From Candidatus Pelearchaeum sp. (lineage in GTDB: Archaea; Thermoproteota; Nitrososphaeria_A; Caldarchaeales; Caldarchaeaceae), in assembly GCA_015520425.1 (NCBI GenBank), contig WAQC01000039.1:1-9394 (forward strand): a stretch of DNA of 9,394 nt, written 5' to 3'. This document shows positions 4,960 through 9,394 of this stretch, one piece after another. The notes below the pieces were generated by a model. That model worked only from the letters and a program-made list of their open reading frames with translations. It did not search any database and was not told where the DNA came from. Made by a program: the position numbers and the translations under genes. Position 1 is the stretch's first letter. The number at the start of each line of letters is the position of its first letter.

Positions 4960-6621
4960 TCATGTCTTTAGGGTAGCTTTAAGCTCCGCGATGCGCTCTT
5001 CTATCTCCTCGTTGGAGAGCTTCCTAAACAGGGGCTTCGGCTCCCTTATCCTATGCCCTGGCCTTATCTCAGCATGTATGTCGCTCCACTTAGGTGGGTT
5101 TGGTAGGTTAAGATACTCGCGCGTCCTCTCGGCGGTGAAGGGTAGGAAGGGGTAGGATAGGACGGAGAGGGCATTAACGATGCGCAGCGCATAGTATATC
5201 GTGGAGGGGGCGTTCTCCCTGTTTCTCCAAGGCTCCTTCTCGTTCAGAAACCTGTTGCCCTGCTGGGCTAGGTCTAGGACAGCCTTTATCCCGTCTCTAA
5301 ACTCGCAGCTCTCAAGATGCTGCTCAACACGCTGGGCTGCCTCGCCTATCCACCCACTCACAGCCTCCGCATCCCGCTCATCTCTTGCCTCTGGAACAAC
5401 GCCGCCAAACATATTCCAGGTAAACGATAGAACCCGATGGATGAAGTTGGCGAACGTCCCTATCAACTCGCTATTAACGCGAAGCTGGAAGTCCCGCCAC
5501 CTAAAGTCGGTATCCTTCCCCTCAGGGGCTGTTACTAGCGCGTAGAACCTTATGAGGTCTGGGTCATAATACTTCAGCATGTCGTGAAGCCATACAACCC
5601 ACCCGCGGCTCGTGGAGATCTTCTGCCCCTCAAGATTAACAAACTCGTTAACCACGACGTTGTGGGGCAGTATGTAGTCTCCATGCGCTATCAGGATTGC
5701 TGGGAAGAGTATGGTGTGGAAGAAGAGGTTATCCTTCCCGATGAAGCAGTATAGCCTAGTTTCCTTATCAAACCAATACCTGCGCCAGGCCTCTGGCTCT
5801 CCCCTCTCTTCCGCCCAGTCGCGGGTTGCCGAGATGTATCCAAGTAGGTTCTCAACCCAGTTGTAGAGCACCTGCCCCTCCGCGCCTGGGAAGGGGGCTG
5901 GAGGCCCCCAGTCATAGTCGCGTGTAATATCCTTGTCGCGCAGCCCCTCCCGCTCCAGCCACGAGACAGTCTTATTATAGGTGGACTTCCTCCAGTAGGT
6001 CTTTGGCCTAACATACTCCAGAACCTTCTCGGTGAGCGCCGAGAGCTTGAGGAAGAAGTGCGTCTTCTCAACTATCTCAGGCTTGGCTCCGCAGATGCTG
6101 CACCTAGGGTCTCGTAGCTCAAAAGCTTCGTAGAAGCTTCCGCATACTTCGCAGACCTCGCCGTACTGCTCTGGAGCGCCGCATACTGGGCAGGAGCCTT
6201 TAACAAACCTGTCTGGTAGAACCTTCCTATCCACTGGGCAGTACCACTGCTTTATCTCCTTGGGGTAGATGTAGCCCTTCTCCCAGAGGCGGCGGTAGAA
6301 CTCCTCAACGGTTTTGTAGTGTATTGGCTTTGAGGTTCTGGAGAAGATGTCAAAGCTTATCCCCAGCTTCTCAAACGTCTCCTTCTGCTGCGGGTATGTG
6401 AGGTCGCATAGCTGCTGTGGCGTTAGCCCGCGTCTCAGCGCCTCTAGCACGATGCTGGAAGCGTTCTCATCAGTTCCGCAGACGAATAGCGTATCGTTCC
6501 CCCTTATCCTGTTGTATCTGGCGAATACATCCGCGGGTAGGTAGGCTCCTGCTAGATGACCAAAATGCCTAGGCGCGTAGCTGTATGGGAGCGCTGCTGT
6601 GATTAACGTCTTTAGGGCTAT
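4960..6621 (-). CDS. metG: methionyl-tRNA synthetase, no standard start codon
   Basis: Charges tRNA-Met in the cytoplasm. The protein-coding frame runs to 6621, giving about 553 residues. Landmarks, counted from codon 6621-6619: ALPYSYAPRHFGH (10-22) holds the HIGH-type motif HFGH at 19-22; VCGTDENA (47-54) replaces the usual GSDEHG; cysteines at 128, 144, 147, 157, 160, 174 and 177 form the zinc-knuckle insert, with D131 where a fourth knuckle-1 cysteine is common; WGPPAPFPG and GKDNLFFHTILFP follow; KISTS (334-338) is the KMSKS loop; the anticodon-binding helical domain ends with EKEPW and LSYPFLPFTA. No C-terminal tRNA-binding OB domain is present. The frame contains no ATG, GTG or TTG between the TGA at 6624-6622 and an internal GTG at 6450, yet the HIGH motif lies in that interval. 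ATA at 6621 is the best-placed start; a frameshift after GTG 6625 is the alternative. Confidence 0.9.
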   Translation of the reverse strand: MALKTLITAALPYSYAPRHFGHLAGAYLPADVFARYNRIRGNDTLFVCGTDENASSIVLEALRRGLTPQQLCDLTYPQQKETFEKLGISFDIFSRTSKPIHYKTVEEFYRRLWEKGYIYPKEIKQWYCPVDRKVLPDRFVKGSCPVCGAPEQYGEVCEVCGSFYEAFELRDPRCSICGAKPEIVEKTHFFLKLSALTEKVLEYVRPKTYWRKSTYNKTVSWLEREGLRDKDITRDYDWGPPAPFPGAEGQVLYNWVENLLGYISATRDWAEERGEPEAWRRYWFDKETRLYCFIGKDNLFFHTILFPAILIAHGDYILPHNVVVNEFVNLEGQKISTSRGWVVWLHDMLKYYDPDLIRFYALVTAPEGKDTDFRWRDFQLRVNSELIGTFANFIHRVLSFTWNMFGGVVPEARDERDAEAVSGWIGEAAQRVEQHLESCEFRDGIKAVLDLAQQGNRFLNEKEPWRNRENAPSTIYYALRIVNALSVLSYPFLPFTAERTREYLNLPNPPKWSDIHAEIRPGHRIREPKPLFRKLSNEEIEERIAELKATLKT

Positions 6622-6650
6622 TCACCCTAGAGCACTTTCTCCACCACAGT

Positions 6651-6659
6651 CTTATTTTT
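6651..6659 (-). promoter_or_regulatory. possible TATA box of MetRS gene
   Basis: AAAAATAAG on the minus strand is centred near 6655 and predicts transcription start around 6628, within a few bases of the GTG at 6625 and the ATA at 6621. This argues that translation begins there and not at the internal GTG 6450. Confidence 0.5.
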
Positions 6660-6684
6660 GCCTTACGTTTCCTCATGGGGAGGG

Positions 6685-6694
6685 TTCTTAAATC
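6685..6694 (+). promoter_or_regulatory. TATA box of nop10
   Basis: TTCTTAAATC is centred about 28 bp upstream of the ATG at 6718, which predicts a leaderless message and supports that ATG over start codons further upstream in the same open frame. Confidence 0.6.
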
Positions 6695-6717
6695 CCCAAG
6701 CTATCTTGCCCCCAGGC

Positions 6718-6900
6718 ATGGGGGGCGGCAAGATTAGGCGTTGCAAGGCATGTGGGGCTTATACGCTCAAGGAGCGCTGCCCCTCCTGCGGCGGCGAGAC
6801 AGCAAGCCCACACCCGCCCCCATTCTCCCTAGATGACAAGTATCTGGATATACTTGTGCGCGTGAGGCAGAAGAGGCGCGCCGAGGGCGCGGGTATATAA
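6718..6900 (+). CDS. nop10: H/ACA RNP protein Nop10
   Basis: A 60-residue protein, the usual size for archaeal Nop10, a core subunit of the H/ACA ribonucleoprotein that guides pseudouridine formation in rRNA together with Cbf5, Gar1 and L7Ae. The N-terminal zinc ribbon has C9-x2-C12 and C21-x2-C24 (RRCKACGAYTLKERCPSCGG). It is followed by the family's linker SPHPPPFSLDDKY (30-42), which contacts Cbf5, and a short basic C-terminal helix (RVRQKRRAEG). The ATG at 6718 is chosen from the TATA box spacing and family length; an upstream extension to 6658 would add twenty residues with no counterpart in the family. The adjacent PAC2 gene repeats an archaeal gene order in which nop10 precedes it. Confidence 0.93.
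   Translation: MGGGKIRRCKACGAYTLKERCPSCGGETASPHPPPFSLDDKYLDILVRVRQKRRAEGAGI
6894..6900 (+). promoter_or_regulatory. TATA box formed by the nop10 stop region
   Basis: TATATAA includes the nop10 TAA stop. If used, transcription would start near 6924 and give the PAC2 gene a leader of about 60 nt. A weaker alternative, ATAAATA (6941-6947), would give a leader of about 16 nt. Confidence 0.35.
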
Positions 6901-6906
6901 AGAAAG

Positions 6907-6955
6907 CCCCCAGCCCAGGCAGTAGGATTGGGTTAAGGAGATAAATAGCTGGGGG
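6907..6955 (+). repeat. 8-bp inverted repeat between nop10 and PAC2 gene
   Basis: CCCCCAGC (6907-6914) and GCTGGGGG (6948-6955) are perfect inverse complements separated by 33 nt. They could close a stable hairpin in a read-through nop10-PAC2 transcript. No kink-turn, ACA trailer or C/D boxes are seen, so I do not call it a guide RNA. Confidence 0.45.
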
Positions 6956-6986
6956 TATCGTTAATGCGCAGCAGGGTTGGTTAGGG

Positions 6987-7742
6987 TTGGAGACCCGTAT
7001 AATCACGTTTGACGGCTCTGAGGTTAAGGCAAGTATAGTGATAGAAGCCTCTCCCACACCAGGGGCTGCTGGGCTTATAGCTGGTAACTTCCTCATAGAG
7101 AGCTTGGAGGCTAAGAAGGTTGCTGAGGTTGTCTCGCCGTTTTTCCCGCAGATAAGCCTGATAAACGACCAGGGGATAGCGTCTAGGCCAAAGATTGAGA
7201 TATACCTAGCTGACGTGCAGGGCAGGAAGATACTCCTTATGTCTAGGAATTTCCCAGTAGAGAGTAATGAGGGTAGTCATATCCTCGCGCGTAAGCTCTA
7301 TGAGTTCCTAGCTGAGCGTGGTGTGGTTGAGTACTATGTTTTTGCCAGCGGCAGGATAACGGGGGAGCGCGGTGTGTATGTCTCCTCAACGAGTATTGAT
7401 GAGGTAAAGTCATTCCTCGCGGCGGGGGCTAGGCTCTCCCCCTCGCTGGAAAGCCTGCCCGTGGATAAGCTAACAGGGTTCTTGATGATGTTCTTTGCCC
7501 GCGAGAAGAAGCGGGTATTCCTACTGCTCTCAGACACGCCCTCATACTTCCCAGACCCTCTCGCGGCACGCCGCCTGCTAGAGGTGTTCTCAAGGGGCAC
7601 GCAATTGCAGCTAGACCTCTCAAAGCTTGACGCTGAGATTGAGAAGCAGCGCCGCGTTATGGAGGAGGTGGAGCAAGGCGCCCTAGGGCTCGCTGGAGAG
7701 AGGGAGGAGAAATCACCAAGAGAACCGTTCTACATCGGCTAG
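6987..7742 (+). CDS. PAC2-family proteasome assembly chaperone
   Basis: A 251-residue protein of the archaeal PAC2 group (COG2047), whose studied members (PbaA, PbaB) interact with the 20S proteasome. The opening TRIITFDG is followed by the glycine-rich SPTPGAAGLIAGNFLIESL (22-40), then AEVVSPFFPQISLINDQGI and PKIEIYLADVQGRKILLMS. The segment VVEYYVFASGRITGE and the later KKRVFLLLSDTPSYFPDPLAARRLLEVF (174-201) match the family core. Residues about 207-232 are a charged helix with heptad spacing. The protein ends FYIG, close to the HbYX tail that docks into the proteasome alpha ring but with one extra residue. The start is TTG at 6987, the only in-frame choice near the promoter candidates. Its stop codon overlaps that of the convergent AglB gene. 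Confidence 0.88.
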   Translation: METRIITFDGSEVKASIVIEASPTPGAAGLIAGNFLIESLEAKKVAEVVSPFFPQISLINDQGIASRPKIEIYLADVQGRKILLMSRNFPVESNEGSHILARKLYEFLAERGVVEYYVFASGRITGERGVYVSSTSIDEVKSFLAAGARLSPSLESLPVDKLTGFLMMFFAREKKRVFLLLSDTPSYFPDPLAARRLLEVFSRGTQLQLDLSKLDAEIEKQRRVMEEVEQGALGLAGEREEKSPREPFYIG

Positions 7743-9394
7743 CTCTCAGGATATAGTACCTCATAGATATAGACGTAGGCAAAAGCCCTGTATGGTGGGC
7801 TTGAAGCATAGACCAGCCTAAAGTGCTCTAGTTGTGGCTCTTCATAGATGAGCTGCGTCGTGGTCCCTATCTGGCGAGGCTTGTACGGTATTAGCTGGCC
7901 TAGCAGCGTCTCCTGCCAGAACTTATCGGTTGGGTTGAAGTTCTGGTCCATGTATTCCGACTCTTCAAACTGGTATCCTGTCTGCTTAGCTATCCTGAGC
8001 ATCCATATCCACTTCCCAACCTCGCCAAAACCCAAGAAGCTGCCAAAGACCTGGCCTCCCTGAATTGAGAACTGGCCAGTAACGAATATCACCACGTGGG
8101 TAACGCCATACCTCCTGAATACATCTACCGCTACTTTCTCATCCGACATAAAGGCATAGGCTACCTCTCCAATCTGCGTGCTGTTGAGCGTGGCGTTATC
8201 AATTAAGGTAGTCTTATTGCCCAGTACTGTTATCCAGTAGCCATAGTCCCACCAAGATGCTACGACAGCGTCGCTGGGCAGGTTGTCGCGCATCCATGCC
8301 AGCGCTTTAGGCCATGCATCCTCAACCCCCCTTATGGGTATGCTGCTGCTCAACAGGGTTACGGGCTGGTATCCCTGGTCAACGGGTGATATGCTGGTTC
8401 CGCGGAAGTTTATCCCGCCATAAACCCCTGGGAGGAGGCTGTAGGAGATGAAGAATAGTATGAGCAACGGCGTTAGTATGGCGTAGGATTTCGGTATTGC
8501 AGCTTGGCGTTTCTTGGCGCTTGGTGGGGCGCTCAATACCTGGCCCAGGGAGCTGAAGAGCGACGTGAAGGCCTGGCCAGCCGCCAAGGCTACCGCTGGC
8601 GCCGCTATCAGGACTAGCCTAACCATAGAGGCTGAGAAATAGATGCTCAATATCGTGAAGAGGGCTATGAAGAGGCTTGTCTGGTCTGCTCTCCGTAGCA
8701 TGATATACAGGCCATAGGGGACGAAGAGGAGAAGCACCCCAAAATCGGAGAAGAGAACAGCCCAAGTTGATAGCTGGTTCTCGGCGACCGACTCAATAAT
8801 GGGCAGCTCGTCTCTAAGCCATGGAAGGAGGACGGATAGGAACTTGAGGGACGGAATCTTAATAGCGTTAGCCGCTATGGCGACGCCCATTATGATGATG
8901 CCTGCTACTATCACCAAATAGGGTAGTGTCCGCCTAATCGTTGTAGAGCCTATATGAGAAGCGATTTCAAAAACAATTAAGAGACCTATTGAGAGTATGC
9001 CTGAGAATAGCGTGAATTCAAACAGGTATCTAACTCCTAGCTTGGGCACCATTATGGCTATGAGCGAGTAGGTTGCATAGGTTATTGCCGTAGCTGTTAA
9101 GAGTTGTGTCCTATATCTTCCTATTAGCGCTAGGAATACTGTGAAGAGCGGTATGAATGCTAGTGGGAATTTATGCGCTCCCCAGCTTGCTGCCATGAAG
9201 CCTAGGAGGAGGCCAGCAAGTATGGAGTAAGCGACTACACCTTTCTCGCTCCTTCCTTCTTTTATGGCGAGCAGGAAGAGGAGATAGCCCCCAAGCATCA
9301 GGGGTATGCTCAGGCTCTCGTCGTCAAACCAGCCTAGGTAGGTTCTCCCTATGTGCGCCGCGCTTATCGCCAAGAATAACGCTGCCGCAAGGCC
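7739..9394 (-). CDS. aglB: AglB/STT3 oligosaccharyltransferase (N-terminal part cut by window edge)
   Basis: The catalytic subunit that transfers lipid-linked oligosaccharide to asparagine in N-X-S/T sequons on the outer membrane face. The frame is open to base 9394, so the TTG at 9373 is internal and the first transmembrane part is missing. Counting from that TTG: RTYLGWFDDES (10-20) is the second acidic motif region, about eight hydrophobic segments follow to residue 315, and SVAE (195-198) is the SVSE/TIXE-type loop motif. MVRLVLIAAP (250-259) holds a conserved arginine. The soluble C-terminal domain carries WWDYG (374-378), the hallmark acceptor-recognition motif, and EVGKWIWM (451-458), which fits the DK motif DxxKxxxM with Glu for Asp. 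The C-terminal domain is of the short archaeal type. Its TAG stop overlaps the PAC2 gene stop within CTAG. Confidence 0.93.
   Translation of the reverse strand, partial: GLAAALFLAISAAHIGRTYLGWFDDESLSIPLMLGGYLLFLLAIKEGRSEKGVVAYSILAGLLLGFMAASWGAHKFPLAFIPLFTVFLALIGRYRTQLLTATAITYATYSLIAIMVPKLGVRYLFEFTLFSGILSIGLLIVFEIASHIGSTTIRRTLPYLVIVAGIIIMGVAIAANAIKIPSLKFLSVLLPWLRDELPIIESVAENQLSTWAVLFSDFGVLLLFVPYGLYIMLRRADQTSLFIALFTILSIYFSASMVRLVLIAAPAVALAAGQAFTSLFSSLGQVLSAPPSAKKRQAAIPKSYAILTPLLILFFISYSLLPGVYGGINFRGTSISPVDQGYQPVTLLSSSIPIRGVEDAWPKALAWMRDNLPSDAVVASWWDYGYWITVLGNKTTLIDNATLNSTQIGEVAYAFMSDEKVAVDVFRRYGVTHVVIFVTGQFSIQGGQVFGSFLGFGEVGKWIWMLRIAKQTGYQFEESEYMDQNFNPTDKFWQETLLGQLIPYKPRQIGTTTQLIYEEPQLEHFRLVYASSPPYRAFAYVYIYEVLYPES

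Noticed and set aside
5691..6071. A 126-aa minus-strand reading frame rich in Ser and Arg
   Set aside because: It is another frame of the MetRS coding region with low-complexity composition.
4960..6450. MetRS starting at the internal GTG 6450
   Set aside because: This would drop 57 in-frame residues with ALPY...HFGH and GTDEN, which are essential and clearly coding.
1..9394. CRISPR array, insertion sequence or integrated element at the tRNA genes
   Set aside because: No spaced direct repeats, transposase, integrase or duplicated tRNA 3' end was seen beside either tRNA.

Overview
The window looks like a stretch of a compact, hyperthermophilic crenarchaeal-type (Thermoproteota) chromosome. 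The evidence is archaeal TATA boxes about 26-30 bp upstream of tRNA 5' ends and start codons, mostly leaderless-looking starts with many GTG and TTG, two intron-containing tRNAs, and archaeal information-processing genes (Nop10, PAC2-family proteasome chaperone, PUA and THUMP proteins, AglB/STT3). The key clue is a crenactin gene, a marker known from Thermoproteales, Korarchaea and Caldiarchaea/Aigarchaea; I cannot fix the genus from sequence alone. No CRISPR array, insertion sequence, integrase or other mobile element is visible, and no gene-free stretch exceeds about 100 bases.

Layout, left to right: (1) 1-228 (+), the C-terminal end of a cytosine-deaminase-like amidohydrolase, converging with overlapping stop codons on (2) a minus-strand pair, a PUA-domain RNA-binding protein (225-737) preceded by a PAP2-family membrane lipid phosphatase (756-about 1595). 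(3) A tRNA-Leu(CAG) on the plus strand with an apparent 30-nt intron in the D-arm. (4) Two minus-strand genes, a THUMP-domain Tan1-like protein (2203-2730) and a DsrE-family protein (1818-2171). (5) A plus-strand cytoskeletal cassette: a 226-aa coiled-coil protein with a conserved-looking amphipathic C-terminal tail (arcadin-2 candidate, 2826-3506), then crenactin (3543-4817). (6) A minus-strand tRNA-Gly(CCC) with a canonical 19-nt intron and no U at position 33, abutting the crenactin stop codon. (7) A minus-strand methionyl-tRNA synthetase (4960-about 6621) that has no ATG, GTG or TTG start in frame upstream of its HIGH motif. (8) The plus-strand pair nop10 and PAC2-family chaperone. (9) A minus-strand AglB/STT3 oligosaccharyltransferase cut by the right edge and sharing a CTAG stop overlap with the PAC2 gene.

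Functionally most genes serve RNA maturation and translation (two tRNAs, MetRS, Nop10, THUMP protein, PUA protein, possibly DsrE), protein quality control (PAC2) and the cell envelope (PAP2 phosphatase, AglB). The exception is the crenactin cassette, a predicted actin-like filament system. The best leads are the arcadin-2-like partner and its tail, the MetRS start anomaly, and the two unusual tRNA genes.
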